A stretch of DNA of 64,000 bases, from the NCBI RefSeq assembly GCF_024320865.1, contig NZ_JANDBD010000009.1:164607-228606 (forward strand). The letters are read 5' to 3'. This document shows positions 1 through 9,314 of this stretch, in pieces. Source of the stretch: Mycolicibacterium arenosum. Its GTDB lineage: Bacteria; Actinomycetota; Actinomycetes; Mycobacteriales; Mycobacteriaceae. Position 1 is the stretch's first letter; each line of letters starts with the position of its first letter. The notes under the pieces were generated by a model that saw only the letters and a list, made by a program, of their open reading frames with translations, made no database searches and had not been told where the DNA came from. The position numbers and the translations under genes were made by a program.

Positions 1-190
1 CAACCTGGTCGCCAACCCGACCATCACGATCGAGTTCGGGACCGAGACCTACACCGCGAACGCCCGTCTTCTCAGCGGAGACGAGCGCGACACCGTGTAC
101 GCCAAGCAGGTCGCCGTCGAGCCGCAGTTCGGCGAATACCAGAACAAGACGACTCGGGTGATCCCGGTCTTCGAGTTGCAGCGCCCCTAA
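1..190 (+). CDS. Ddn-like deazaflavin (F420)-dependent nitroreductase, C-terminal fragment
   Basis: Only the last 62 codons lie in the window (frame from base 2, TAA at 188-190). The tail reads NLVANPTITIEF, then EPQFGEYQNKTTRVIPVFEL. This matches the end of the Ddn/DUF385 family of small split-barrel proteins that bind F420. A complete relative at 50707-51135 ends with the very similar YAEYQTKTTRQIPVFIVE, which supports the assignment. Family members reduce quinones, nitroimidazoles or other acceptors with F420H2; the substrate cannot be told here. Its stop overlaps the stop of the convergent sigma-factor gene by three bases. Confidence 0.75.
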   Translation, partial: NLVANPTITIEFGTETYTANARLLSGDERDTVYAKQVAVEPQFGEYQNKTTRVIPVFELQRP

Positions 191-1326
191 CCGAACCGCA
201 ACGTCGCGGCGCGGCGGATCAGGTGGTTGCGCTCCGCGACGTTCTGCGCCGCAGCGGCAGCCCGCGCGTAGAGGTCCGCGGCCAACGCGACGTCACCGGC
301 CCGCTCGTGGAGGTAGGCCGCTGCGGCGGTGTGCCGCGGCAGTGTCGGATCGAGGTCGGCCAGCGCAGCGAGGCCCGCCCGAGGACCGTCGGCCTCACCC
401 ACCGCGACCGCCCGATTGAGGCGCACCACCGGACTCCCGGTGAGGGCGACGAGTTCGTCGTACCACTCGACGATCTGCACCCAGTCGGTCTCGTCAGCGG
501 TCTGGGCGTCGGCGTGCAGGGCGGCGATCGCGGCCTGAGCCTGATACTCCCCCAACCGATCCCGCGCCAGTGCAGCCTGCAGCACGTCAACCCCCTCGGC
601 GATCAGCTCGCGTCGCCACAGCCCACGGACCTGCTCGGCGAGTGGCACCAGGCTGCCGTCGGCGCGGGTGCGGGCGGGCCTGCGCGCGTGGTGCAGGAGG
701 AACAGCGCGAGCAGTCCGGCCACCTCCTCGTCGTCGGTCGACGCCGCGAGTTGGCGCGCCAGCCGGATCGCCTCGGCGGCGAGGTCGACGTCGCCGCTGT
801 ATCCCTCGTTGAACACCAGGTAGAGCACCTTCAGCACGGTTCGCAGATCACCCGGACTGTCGAACCGAACATCGCCGACAGTGCGCTTGGCCCGGCTGAT
901 CCGTTGCGCCATAGTCGATTCCGGCACTAGATACGCCTGTGCGATCTGCTTAGTCGTCAGCCCGCCGACCGCGCGCAGCGTCAACGCAACCGCCGATGTC
1001 GGCGTCAAACGCGGATGAGCGCAGAGGAAGTAGAGCGCCAACGTGTCATCGGTCGGCTGCACGGGTCCGGCCGGCGGCTCGTCGGCCACGCGGTCTTCGC
1101 GGTCCCGCCGGGACGCATCGGCTCGAGCCAGGTCCAGGAAACGCCGCCACGCCGCGGTGATCAGCCAGCCCTTGAGGTCGTCGACGTCGGACCAGACCCC
1201 CGGCTTCTCGACCGCGCGGAGCAACGCCTCCTGCACCGCGTCCTCCGCGGTGGCGAAATCCGCACCGCGGCGGACGAGGGCGGCCAATACGCCGGGGATC
1301 AGCTCCCGCAGCCGCGCTTCGTGCAC
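187..1326 (-). CDS. ECF sigma factor with C-terminal TPR-like extension (ECF42 type)
   Basis: RNA polymerase sigma factor of 379 residues, about twice the size of a plain ECF sigma. The sigma-2 region (AEDAVQEALLRA, then DDLKGWLITAAWRRFLD) and sigma-4 region (GGLTTKQIAQAYLVPESTMAQRI) fill the first ~170 residues. The rest is helical and ends in Ala-rich repeats resembling TPRs. A long C-terminal domain plus an adjacent DGPF/YCII gene is the known signature of group ECF42; these lack a classical anti-sigma factor and the extension is thought to control activity. I chose GTG 1326 because it forms TAGTG with the DGPF stop, which suggests translational coupling. An upstream in-frame start at 1377 is possible but lies inside the neighbour. 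Target promoters are unknown. Confidence 0.82.
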   Translation of the reverse strand: MHEARLRELIPGVLAALVRRGADFATAEDAVQEALLRAVEKPGVWSDVDDLKGWLITAAWRRFLDLARADASRRDREDRVADEPPAGPVQPTDDTLALYFLCAHPRLTPTSAVALTLRAVGGLTTKQIAQAYLVPESTMAQRISRAKRTVGDVRFDSPGDLRTVLKVLYLVFNEGYSGDVDLAAEAIRLARQLAASTDDEEVAGLLALFLLHHARRPARTRADGSLVPLAEQVRGLWRRELIAEGVDVLQAALARDRLGEYQAQAAIAALHADAQTADETDWVQIVEWYDELVALTGSPVVRLNRAVAVGEADGPRAGLAALADLDPTLPRHTAAAAYLHERAGDVALAADLYARAAAAAQNVAERNHLIRRAATLRFG

Positions 1327-1733
1327 TACTCGGTGACGGTCGTCGGAGACCCCATGAAGGGACGCAGTTCGAGCCACTCGTGGATCGGACGTCCGCCCGC
1401 ACCGGGCGCCGCGGACAGCTCGCCCGCCAACTCGACGGCGCGTTCGTAGGAGTCGACGTCGACGATCATGAAGCCGGCGATGAGGTCCTTGGTCTCGGCG
1501 AACGGGCCGTCGGTGATCGCGGGCTCACCCTCGCCGCCGTACCGCACCCAGGCGCCCTCGTAGGCCAGCGCCTGGCTGGCGACGTACTCGCCGCTCTCCT
1601 TCAGACGGTCCGCGAAATCGTCCATGTACTTCATGTGGGCGTCGATCTCGGCGGGCGTCCACTGGTCCATCGGCACGTCGTTCACTGATGCGGGCGCGCC
1701 TCGGTAGTGCTTCAGGAACAGGTACTTCGCCAT
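1326..1733 (-). CDS. DGPF/YCII-related domain protein
   Basis: Small cytoplasmic protein of 135 residues with the YCII/DGPF fold: N-terminal MAKYLFLKHYRG, central ITDGPFAETKDLIAGFMIVDV, which contains the family's DGPF signature, and C-terminal EWLELRPF. The ATG at 1733 is preceded by GGGAG at good spacing, so I prefer it to the longer frame. It is the first gene of a two-gene unit and shares one base with the start of the ECF42 sigma factor. DGPF proteins are the constant partners of ECF42 factors; their chemistry is not known, and a sensing or signalling role is inferred from the linkage. Confidence 0.85.
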   Translation of the reverse strand: MAKYLFLKHYRGAPASVNDVPMDQWTPAEIDAHMKYMDDFADRLKESGEYVASQALAYEGAWVRYGGEGEPAITDGPFAETKDLIAGFMIVDVDSYERAVELAGELSAAPGAGGRPIHEWLELRPFMGSPTTVTE

Positions 1734-1770
1734 CGGGTTCTCCCTTCGGTTCGCGACCCTAGTTGGTCGC

Positions 1771-3204
1771 TCACCCCTGGGACGGAGCCACTTCGAGGTT
1801 CTCGACATCGGCCGCAGGCGCGGGTTGGCGACCCGTGAGAAACGCCGCCGCCACCGCGACGACGGCGATCACCGCGGCGACGGTGAAGGCGGCGCGCACG
1901 CCGGCGAGATCGGGAGCGCCACCGGATGCCGAGGCGTTGGTCATCACGGTGATGAACAGCGCTGTTCCCGCCGCCCCCGCGACCTGCTGCAGCGTCGTGA
2001 GGATCGCGCTGCCGTGCGAGTAGAGCGATTCGGGCAGGACGCCGAGCGCGTCGGTCATGAGCGGGGTGAACATCAGCGACAGGCCCGCCATCATCAGGGT
2101 CTGCAGGACGACGATCTCCCAGATCGGCGATTGCCCACCGAGCGTCGCGTAACCCCACAGCGCCGCGCAGAGCAGCACGGATCCGGGGATCACCAGCACC
2201 CGCGCGCCGCGGCGGTCGTAGATGCGCCCGACGAACGGGCCCATGACGCCCATCAGGATCCCGCCGGGGAAGCTGAGCAGTCCGGCCACCAGCGCGCTGC
2301 GCCCCAGCACGTCCTGCACGTACAGCGGAAGCACGATGATGGCGCCGAACAACGCCATGAAGCCGAGGATCACCAGCAGCAGCGACACCGAGAAGCGGCG
2401 GTAGGTGAACGGCCGCAGATCGAGCAAGGCGCGATCGCGGCGCTGCAGGTGCAGCTGCCGGCACCCGAACACCAGCAGGGCGACCGCACCGACCCCTGCC
2501 GGTATCCACGCCGGGACGCTGGAGCCGCCGTGCGCCGCCTCCCCCATCAGCGAGAGCCCGAGCACCAACCCGGCGAACGCGACGGCCGACAGCGGTACGG
2601 ACACCGCGTCGATCGGCGTGACCCGCGTCCGCTCGGTGGACACGTGCAGCCAGCGGAACCCGGCGGCGAGCGCGGTCAGGGCGACCGGTAGCACCAGCCA
2701 GAACATCCAGCGCCAGCTCAGCGAACCGAGGATCAAGCCCGACAGCGTGGGACCGACGGCCGGGGCGACGGCGATGACGATCGAGATCGTGCCCATCGTC
2801 TGCCCGCGGCGAGCGACGGGAACCAGCGTCATGATCGTGGTCATCAGCAGCGGGATCATGACGGCGGTCCCGCACGCCTGCACGATCCGGGCCCCGAGCA
2901 GCACGCCGAATCCCGGCGCGAGCGCCGCGATCAGGGTTCCGCTGCAGAACAGGATCATCGATGCGAGATAGACGCCGCGCGCCGGGAAGCGCTCGAGCAG
3001 CGCGCCGGTCATCGGGATCACCACGGCCATCGTGAGCAGGAAGCCGCTCGTCAGCCACTGCGCGGTGCTCGCCGACACGTTCAGGTCGAGGATCAGCGCG
3101 GGCAGGGCGACGCTCATGATCGTCTCGTTGAGGATCATGACGAACGCCGATCCGACGAGCAGCGAGATGATCAGAGTCGCGCTGGGTGCGGCACGCCGCT
3201 GCAT
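1771..3204 (-). CDS. MFS drug exporter, DHA2 (EmrB/QacA) family
   Basis: Integral membrane protein of 477 residues with about 14 hydrophobic segments. It starts after a short cytoplasmic N-terminus and contains the DHA2 features WLTSGFLLTMAVVIPMTG and the motif C-like VAPAVGPTLSGLI. Proteins of this size and layout are proton-driven multidrug exporters. The ATG has GGAGGAC upstream (start region CGGAGGACTGATTCATG). It is divergent from the large LuxR-type regulator at 3265, with only 60 bp between them, so shared control is plausible. Substrate cannot be predicted. Confidence 0.85.
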   Translation of the reverse strand: MQRRAAPSATLIISLLVGSAFVMILNETIMSVALPALILDLNVSASTAQWLTSGFLLTMAVVIPMTGALLERFPARGVYLASMILFCSGTLIAALAPGFGVLLGARIVQACGTAVMIPLLMTTIMTLVPVARRGQTMGTISIVIAVAPAVGPTLSGLILGSLSWRWMFWLVLPVALTALAAGFRWLHVSTERTRVTPIDAVSVPLSAVAFAGLVLGLSLMGEAAHGGSSVPAWIPAGVGAVALLVFGCRQLHLQRRDRALLDLRPFTYRRFSVSLLLVILGFMALFGAIIVLPLYVQDVLGRSALVAGLLSFPGGILMGVMGPFVGRIYDRRGARVLVIPGSVLLCAALWGYATLGGQSPIWEIVVLQTLMMAGLSLMFTPLMTDALGVLPESLYSHGSAILTTLQQVAGAAGTALFITVMTNASASGGAPDLAGVRAAFTVAAVIAVVAVAAAFLTGRQPAPAADVENLEVAPSQG

Positions 3205-3264
3205 GAATCAGTCCTCCGATGTTGGGCACCCCAGGGTAGGTGGCGTCGTGAAAGACTGCCCACG

Positions 3265-6018
3265 ATGACCGATCTGCCCGGGCGCAGCGCCGAGTGCCGG
3301 GTCCTGCGGGAGCTCTTGGGCACCGTGCGATCGGGCCACAGTGCGGTGAAGGTCCTCCTCGGCGAGGCCGGCATCGGGAAGACCGCGCTACTGGGCTACC
3401 TGCGCGAGTCGGCAACGGATTGTCTGCAGCTCGGAGCCGTCGGCATCGAGTCGGACATGGAACTCGCCTACGCGGGCCTGCATCAGGTGTGCGCGCCGAT
3501 TCTCCCGCTGCGCGACGAGCTCCCGCGACCGCAGCGCGAGGCACTCGAGAGCGCCTTCGGACTCGGTGATGCCGCCCCGACCCCCGATCGGTTCCTCGTC
3601 GGCCTGTCCATCGTCGGGCTGTTCGCCGCGGCGTCGCGGGAACGTCCCGTGCTCTGCGTCGTCGACGACGTGCAGTGGCTCGACACCGTCTCCGCGCAGA
3701 CGCTCAGCTTCGTGGCGCGTCGCCTACTCGCCGAACCCGTCGGCCTGGTGCTCGCCCTGCGCACCCCGATCGACGGTGTCGCCGGCCTACCGGCTCTCGT
3801 GGTCGGCGGCCTGACCGACGACCACGCGTCCGCCCTGCTGCAGTCGGCGTACCCCGGCCGCCTCGACGCTGCGGTGCGAGACCGCATCGTCTCGGAGGCA
3901 CGCGGGAATCCGCTTGCGCTGCTGGCCATCCCGAAGGGGCTGAGCGCCGTCGATCTCGCGGGTGGATACCAACGGCCCGACAGGCGTCCGGTGGTCGCGG
4001 ACATCGAGGAGCACTACCAGCGCACGCTGCAGGCGCTCCCCCCGGAGTCGCGCCGGTTCCTCGTCCTGGCGGCCTCGGAGCCGGTCGGGGATCCGACGCT
4101 GCTGTACAGGGCGATGGATCGGCTGGGGCTCACACCGACCGCGGTCACCCCCGCCGAAGAAGCCGGGCTGATCACGATCGACACCAGGGTGCAGTTCCAC
4201 CATCCGCTCGCTCGCAGCGTCGCCTACCGCTCGGGCGGCGTGGAGGAGCGCCGTGCGGCGCATGCGGCGCTGGCGGCGAGCACCGATCCAGACGTCGACC
4301 CCGACCGCCGCGCCTGGCATCGCGCGCTCGCCGCCGAGACGGTCGACGAGGTCGTCGCCGACGAGCTCGAGAGCTCGGCACGTCGGGCCCGGCAACGCGG
4401 CGGCACAGCAGCCGCCGCCGCCTTCCTCACCCGCGCGGTCGAGCTGACGCCGGACCCGGCCAGACGCGCCGCCCGCGCGCTGGACGCAGCGGAGGCGCAC
4501 CGCGAGGTCGCATCCTTCGACTCGGCGCGAAGCCTACTCGCGACGGCGGAGCTCGCACCGCTGACCGAGGTGCAGCGCACCCGGCTGCACCAGTTGCGGA
4601 CACGGTTGGCCTTCGTCTCGGCGCGGGTGAGCGGTGACGCGGACGCGTTGGTCGCGGCGATCGACGACTTCGCCTCGACAGCATGGCGATTGGAGACTCT
4701 CGACAGCGCGTCGGCCACGGAGGCCTACCTGGAGGCGATGGCCGCGGCCATGTACGTGGGCCGGTCCGCGGGGTCGCGCGCGACGGAGATCGCGGTCGCC
4801 GCCCGCCGCGCATTCAGCGTCGCCCCACCGGTCCGTCCGCTGGACGAGCTCGCGCACGCGCTCGCCGACCGACTGGCGTTGGGCGCTGCACCCGCGATGC
4901 CCGCGATGCAACGCGCCCTCGCCTCACTGAAGACCGCGGGAGAAGGCGCCGCCGCACAGTGGTTCTGGCTCGCGTTCCCGATCGTCCACGAGTCGCTGGT
5001 GCACGAGGTGTGGGACGACGACGGCTGGGAGGTGGTCTCGGCGCACGCCCACCGGCTCGCCGCCGAACGCGGCGCACTCGCGTTGCTGCCCTCGGCGTTG
5101 CTGTCCAAGGCGGGCGCGCACATGGAGAAGGGCGAGTTCGACAGTGCGCGAACGTTCGTCGCCGAGGCCAACGACATGGCGGTCGCCACCGGTTACGCAC
5201 CGCTCAAGTACCACCGGCTGGTGCTGTCGGCGTGGTGCGGCGAGGAGGCCGAGGCCACTCGCCTCATCGCCGCGGCGCTCAAGGCCGGCGCCGCCCGTGC
5301 CGAGGGCCGGATCGCGGGGCTGGCCAACTACGGCGCCGCCATCCTGCACAACGGTCTGGGTGAATACCGGACCGCACTCGACGCGGCGCGCACCGCGTTC
5401 CAGTACGAAGACCTCGGCTTCTTCAGTGAGCTGCTGATCGAGCTGATCGAAGCGGCGGCGCGCTGCGACGACCACGAGACCGCCGATGCAGCACTGGCGC
5501 GACTCGCGGAGCGCACGCTCGCGAGCGGCACGCATCGCGCCCTCGGCTCTCTGGCCCGGTCTCGGGCTCTGCGCGCCGAGGGAGAACAGGCCGAGACGCT
5601 CTACCTCGAGGCGATCGACCACTTCCGAAGGACCCAGCAGGCAACGCATCTGGCGCGCGCACAGTTGATCTACGGCGAGTGGTTGCGCAGGCAGCGCGCC
5701 ACGACCAGAGCCCGTGAGCACCTCCGCGCGGCGCACGACGCCTTGGCGGGGATGGGTTCGGCGGCGTTCGCCGAACGCGCGCGCCGCGAACTGCTCGCCG
5801 CGGGCGCCAAGACGCGCAAGCGTGCGACCGCGGCGGGAGACGCCCTCAGCCCACAGGAGCATCAGATCGCGCAGCTCGCAGGCAGCGGCATGACGAACCA
5901 GGAGATCGCGGGCCAGCTCTTCATCAGCGCGCACACCGTCGAGTACCACCTGCGAAAAGTGTTCGCGAAGAAGGGTATCCGGTCACGTCGCGAACTGCGC
6001 AAGATGTTCGCGCAGTGA
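3265..6018 (+). CDS. Large ATP-binding LuxR-family (LAL/MalT-like) regulator
   Basis: Transcription factor of 917 residues. An N-terminal AAA/STAND ATPase module carries Walker A GEAGIGKT (33-40) and Walker B VLCVVDDVQWLD (129-140). A long Ala/Leu-rich helical middle (about 350-840) looks like TPR-type ligand-sensing repeats. The last ~60 residues form a LuxR/GerE helix-turn-helix (LSPQEHQIAQLAGSGMTNQE, AHTVEYHLRKVF). LAL proteins need ATP and an inducer to activate transcription. The divergent MFS exporter is the obvious candidate target. Its 3' end overlaps the convergent SDR gene by 36 bp. The effector is unknown. Confidence 0.9.
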   Translation: MTDLPGRSAECRVLRELLGTVRSGHSAVKVLLGEAGIGKTALLGYLRESATDCLQLGAVGIESDMELAYAGLHQVCAPILPLRDELPRPQREALESAFGLGDAAPTPDRFLVGLSIVGLFAAASRERPVLCVVDDVQWLDTVSAQTLSFVARRLLAEPVGLVLALRTPIDGVAGLPALVVGGLTDDHASALLQSAYPGRLDAAVRDRIVSEARGNPLALLAIPKGLSAVDLAGGYQRPDRRPVVADIEEHYQRTLQALPPESRRFLVLAASEPVGDPTLLYRAMDRLGLTPTAVTPAEEAGLITIDTRVQFHHPLARSVAYRSGGVEERRAAHAALAASTDPDVDPDRRAWHRALAAETVDEVVADELESSARRARQRGGTAAAAAFLTRAVELTPDPARRAARALDAAEAHREVASFDSARSLLATAELAPLTEVQRTRLHQLRTRLAFVSARVSGDADALVAAIDDFASTAWRLETLDSASATEAYLEAMAAAMYVGRSAGSRATEIAVAARRAFSVAPPVRPLDELAHALADRLALGAAPAMPAMQRALASLKTAGEGAAAQWFWLAFPIVHESLVHEVWDDDGWEVVSAHAHRLAAERGALALLPSALLSKAGAHMEKGEFDSARTFVAEANDMAVATGYAPLKYHRLVLSAWCGEEAEATRLIAAALKAGAARAEGRIAGLANYGAAILHNGLGEYRTALDAARTAFQYEDLGFFSELLIELIEAAARCDDHETADAALARLAERTLASGTHRALGSLARSRALRAEGEQAETLYLEAIDHFRRTQQATHLARAQLIYGEWLRRQRATTRAREHLRAAHDALAGMGSAAFAERARRELLAAGAKTRKRATAAGDALSPQEHQIAQLAGSGMTNQEIAGQLFISAHTVEYHLRKVFAKKGIRSRRELRKMFAQ

Positions 6019-6729
6019 CGTCGCACCGTGTTCCGCGTCCGGGCCGGTGACCAGGCTGTCCCGCCGAATCGGGATACCGAAGTACGTCGCATCCGGGTCC
6101 ACGACGATCGGGAGCTCCTCGCCTCGGCTTGCGAGTACCGCTGCGGCCATGTCCGCGAACGACATCCGCTCGGGCCCACCCACTTCCAGCACACCGTCGG
6201 CGGCGGGTTCGCCGGCGAGGCGGGCGAGCACGGAGACGACGTCGGCCGAGGCGATCGGCTCGATCATCGCGTCGGGCACGCGGACCTCCCCGTCGACGAT
6301 CAGCGAACCGGCGATCGCGTCGGTGAGCTGGTGGAACTGCGTGGCCCGTACGACCGTGTACGGGACGCCCGAGGCGGCGACCGTCTGTTCCTGGACGAGC
6401 TTGCCCCGCATGTAGCCGCCGGGCAGTTCCCCGACGCCCACGATCGACAGCAGCACGTAGTGCTGCACCCCGGCCGCCCTCGCCGCACCGGAGAGGTTCG
6501 CCGAGGTCCCCGTGAAGAACGACAGTGCCGCGTCGTCCTCCGTACTCGGCGCGTTCAGCACGTCGACGAGCACGTCGGCGTCTCGCAACGCTTCGCCGAG
6601 GCCGGTGCCGATCGCGGCGTCGACCCCCGAGGCGCGGGACGCGGCGACCACCCGATGACCGGTTCGGGTCAGCAGCGGGACGAGCTGAGTCCCGATCTGG
6701 CCTGTGGCCCCCACCACGGTGACCTTCAT
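5983..6729 (-). CDS. NmrA-like SDR / NAD(P)-binding protein (distal operon gene)
   Basis: Rossmann-fold protein of 248 residues starting MKVTVVGATGQIGTQLVPLL, whose GATGQIG matches the atypical-SDR GxxGxxG nucleotide-binding loop. The family includes NmrA-like redox sensors and short quinone oxidoreductases; no SDR catalytic YxxxK is obvious (YMRGKLVQEQ sits at the equivalent place, so YxxxK is partly preserved). It begins with ATGA overlapping the stop of the upstream paralogue, so the cupin, SDR and SDR genes form one coupled operon. Substrate unknown; a detoxification or redox-sensing role is inference. Confidence 0.8.
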   Translation of the reverse strand: MKVTVVGATGQIGTQLVPLLTRTGHRVVAASRASGVDAAIGTGLGEALRDADVLVDVLNAPSTEDDAALSFFTGTSANLSGAARAAGVQHYVLLSIVGVGELPGGYMRGKLVQEQTVAASGVPYTVVRATQFHQLTDAIAGSLIVDGEVRVPDAMIEPIASADVVSVLARLAGEPAADGVLEVGGPERMSFADMAAAVLASRGEELPIVVDPDATYFGIPIRRDSLVTGPDAEHGATSLREHLAQFAT

Positions 6730-7478
6730 CGTGATACCGCCTCGGACCCGAGCCACTGATCGAACGTCATTCGACCGTGGACGCTGTCGTCGGATCCCCG
6801 CAGCACCCCGGAGGCACAGGACCGGAAGTATCTGCCGGGCAGTGATATTCCGATCGCCCGTCGGGTCGTGCCGTCGTGGGCGAACCTCCGACGAACGAGA
6901 TCGATCAGCGTCTCGTCGCGCGGACCCACCAGATCCCGCACCCGGCCGGCGGGTCCGCTCTCGGCGATGTCGAGCAGACGCTCGGCCACCTCGCTCGCGG
7001 CGACCGGCCGGACCGGCATGGTGGGAACCACGGTCACCGGGCCGACGGTGCCCTGCTGTACCGCCTGGTCGACGAACTCGTGGACCTGGGTGGCGCGCAG
7101 GATCGTCCAGGGCACGGGTCCGCACGCCACCACACGCTCCTGGGCGAGCTTTCCGGCGTAGTAGCCGGTGTCGATGTCGTCGATGCCGACGATCGACAGC
7201 GCGACGTGGTGCCCGACACCGGCGGCCCGTTCCGCGGCGAGAAGGTTTTCAGTGGCCGCGGTGAAGAACGCCCTCGCCTTCCGCGTGCTCATCGTCATCT
7301 GGCTGGAGACGTCGATGACGACGTCGGCTCCGGCCATCGCCTCGACGAGTCCCGCACCGGTCGTGACGTCCTGGCCCGACGCGCGGGACAGGGCGACGAC
7401 GTCGTGGCCGCGGCGCACGGCTGTGCGGCGCACGTGCCGCCCGATGGTGCCGGTCGCACCGGCGACGACGACTCTCAC
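6726..7478 (-). CDS. NmrA-like SDR / NAD(P)-binding protein (middle operon gene)
   Basis: Second atypical SDR, 250 residues, beginning GTG-AGA-GTC (VRVVVAGATGTIGRHV) with the GATGTIG nucleotide loop and YYAGKLAQE in the catalytic-region position. It resembles the downstream gene along its length (ALSRASGQ / AASRASGV, VALSIVGIDD / VLLSIVGVGE), so the pair looks like a tandem duplication. The start overlaps the cupin stop as GTGA and its stop overlaps the next start as ATGA. This gives a three-gene translationally coupled unit. Confidence 0.8.
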   Translation of the reverse strand: MRVVVAGATGTIGRHVRRTAVRRGHDVVALSRASGQDVTTGAGLVEAMAGADVVIDVSSQMTMSTRKARAFFTAATENLLAAERAAGVGHHVALSIVGIDDIDTGYYAGKLAQERVVACGPVPWTILRATQVHEFVDQAVQQGTVGPVTVVPTMPVRPVAASEVAERLLDIAESGPAGRVRDLVGPRDETLIDLVRRRFAHDGTTRRAIGISLPGRYFRSCASGVLRGSDDSVHGRMTFDQWLGSEAVSR

Positions 7479-7885
7479 GCCGCACTCACCCGGCGGTCGC
7501 GGCGTGCTTCGAGCTCGTCCTCGTCCACGATCACGAACATCTGCTCGCCCGGCGTGCACATCATGATGACCAGAAAGCGCAGCGGGACGTCGTCGCGGTT
7601 GTTGCCGTCGGAGTAGTGGATGACGTCGCCGCCCGGCTCCCAGAAAGCTTCGCCCGCCTTCAGCACCCTGGGCGCCTCCCCTTCGAGTTCGAAGAGCATC
7701 TCGCCCTCGAGGACGTAGCCGAAGCACGGACCACCGGGGTGCCGGTGCGGAGGCGCACCCGTGTCACCCGGCCCCCACTCGATGACGGAGGTCATCACGT
7801 CGGCGTCCGCGGGGATCACCGGGGGCTTCACGCTCTGGATCACAGTCATCGCGGTCATCAGCTTCTGGAGCACTTCGTCGTTCAT
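7475..7885 (-). CDS. Cupin-domain protein
   Basis: Single-domain beta-barrel protein of 136 residues. Cupin motif 1 is visible as GAPPHRHPGGPCFGYVLEGE and motif 2 as GEAFWEPGGDVIHYSDGNN. The two His of HRH, the Glu and the His of motif 2 can bind a divalent metal. An ATG preceded by GAGAGG gives the start. It leads the coupled cupin/SDR/SDR operon and is divergent from the MFS gene at 8004. Function is uncertain: small cupins include dioxygenases, isomerases and ligand sensors. Confidence 0.8.
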   Translation of the reverse strand: MNDEVLQKLMTAMTVIQSVKPPVIPADADVMTSVIEWGPGDTGAPPHRHPGGPCFGYVLEGEMLFELEGEAPRVLKAGEAFWEPGGDVIHYSDGNNRDDVPLRFLVIMMCTPGEQMFVIVDEDELEARRDRRVSAA

Positions 7886-8003
7886 CGGGGTGCCTCTCGG
7901 AATCGTGGTAAGTCGTGCATCACGACCGTCGCACCGCCGGTAGCGCGCGCGAATCACGGAAAACCCGTAGTCCGGCGCGGGGTGGCAACCGCTACGGACA
8001 TCG

Positions 8004-9284
8004 ATGAAACATCGACGTACTATGCATTTAGGCGTGGCCCAGTCCCTCGAGTCGACGACCGTGACGCCGCCTCGTGGTGCGCTCGGGTTGATCTTCGACC
8101 CGGTGTTCGGGGCGCTCTTCTGGGGAAAGATCTTCTCGGTCGTCGCGGTGTGGACGCACGGCATCGTGGCGGCGATCGTGATGTACGACGCGACCCAGTC
8201 CGCTCTGATGGTCGGGCTGGTCGGCGTCGCGCAGTTCGCGCCGCAGCTGATTCTGAGCCCCACCAGCGGCAAGTGGGCGGACACCGGCAATCCGACGCGG
8301 CAAATCCTGCTCGGCCGGCTGCTGTGCATCGCGGGGTCCGGCTTCGTGGCGGTGTGGCTGTTCGCCGATCCGGGCGAGAGCGTGTCGCCCGCGGTGCCGG
8401 TGCTCCTCGGGTCCCTTCTCGTCGGGTTCGGTTTCGTCGTCGGCGGGCCCGCGATGCAATCGATCGTGCCGAACCTGATCCGGGACGGCGAACTCTCCAC
8501 GGCGATGGCGCTCAACAGCATGCCCATGACGATCGGCCGCATCGTCGGGCCCGCGGCGGGTGCCTATCTGGCGGCCCACTTCGGCTCGGCCGTCGGCTTC
8601 GCCGTCAGCGCAGGGCTGCACGCCGTCTTCGCGATCTTCCTGGTCTTGGTGCGGTTCCCACCGCCTCCGGTACGTCGGCTCGGCGCCGACTACCGGGTGC
8701 GGACGGCGCTCCGCTACGTGTGGCGGGACCGTCCTCTGCTGCTCGCGCTCATCGCCGTCACGACGGTCGGCATCGTGTCCGATCCGTCGATCACGCTGAC
8801 TCCGTCGATGGCCGACGAACTCGGTGGCGGTGCCGGTCTCGTCGGCATCCTGTCGGCGACGTTCGGCGTCGGCGCCGCGGTCGGGATGGCGGTGCTGGCG
8901 CTGCTCGGTGGCCGCATCGCGTCGGCGGTGGTGTCGGCGGTGGGGCTCTGGGGCATGGCGCTGGGCTGTGTGGTGCTGGCGGCCGCGTCGGTCACCCCGG
9001 TCGCGGTCGTCGGTTTCGTCGTCACGGGCCTCGGATTCGGTTGGGCGCTCACGGGATTGAGCACGGTCGTGCAGGAGCGCGCCCCCGAGGAGCTGCGCGG
9101 CCGCATCATGGCGCTGTGGCTGGTCGGCTTCCTCGGCTCCCGGCCCATCGCGGCGGCCGTCCTCGGTGGCACCGCGGACCTTGTCAACGTGCAGGCGGCC
9201 TTCGGGGTCGCGGCCGTCGTCGGCCTCGCGGTGGCCCTGTGGTGCCGGCCGTCGAACCTCACCGGGGCGCTACCGTCGCTGTGA
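8004..9284 (+). CDS. MFS transporter, EntS/MFS_3-type exporter
   Basis: Membrane protein of up to 426 residues with about 12 hydrophobic segments. The region QSIVPNLIRDGELSTAMALN and the motif GRIVGPAAGAYL are typical of the EntS/transmembrane secretion effector family of MFS exporters. Start is uncertain: ATG 8004, ATG 8022 or GTG 8034 are all in frame. A TACTAT -10-like box at 8018-8023 would favour the near-leaderless GTG 8034 (VAQSLEST). Two direct ACATCGA copies (7998-8004 and 8009-8015), one helical turn apart, lie just before it and could bind a regulator. Substrate unknown. Confidence 0.82.
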   Translation: MKHRRTMHLGVAQSLESTTVTPPRGALGLIFDPVFGALFWGKIFSVVAVWTHGIVAAIVMYDATQSALMVGLVGVAQFAPQLILSPTSGKWADTGNPTRQILLGRLLCIAGSGFVAVWLFADPGESVSPAVPVLLGSLLVGFGFVVGGPAMQSIVPNLIRDGELSTAMALNSMPMTIGRIVGPAAGAYLAAHFGSAVGFAVSAGLHAVFAIFLVLVRFPPPPVRRLGADYRVRTALRYVWRDRPLLLALIAVTTVGIVSDPSITLTPSMADELGGGAGLVGILSATFGVGAAVGMAVLALLGGRIASAVVSAVGLWGMALGCVVLAAASVTPVAVVGFVVTGLGFGWALTGLSTVVQERAPEELRGRIMALWLVGFLGSRPIAAAVLGGTADLVNVQAAFGVAAVVGLAVALWCRPSNLTGALPSL

Positions 9285-9314
9285 CGCAGCTCACTTGTGC
9301 TCTTATCGTTACCT

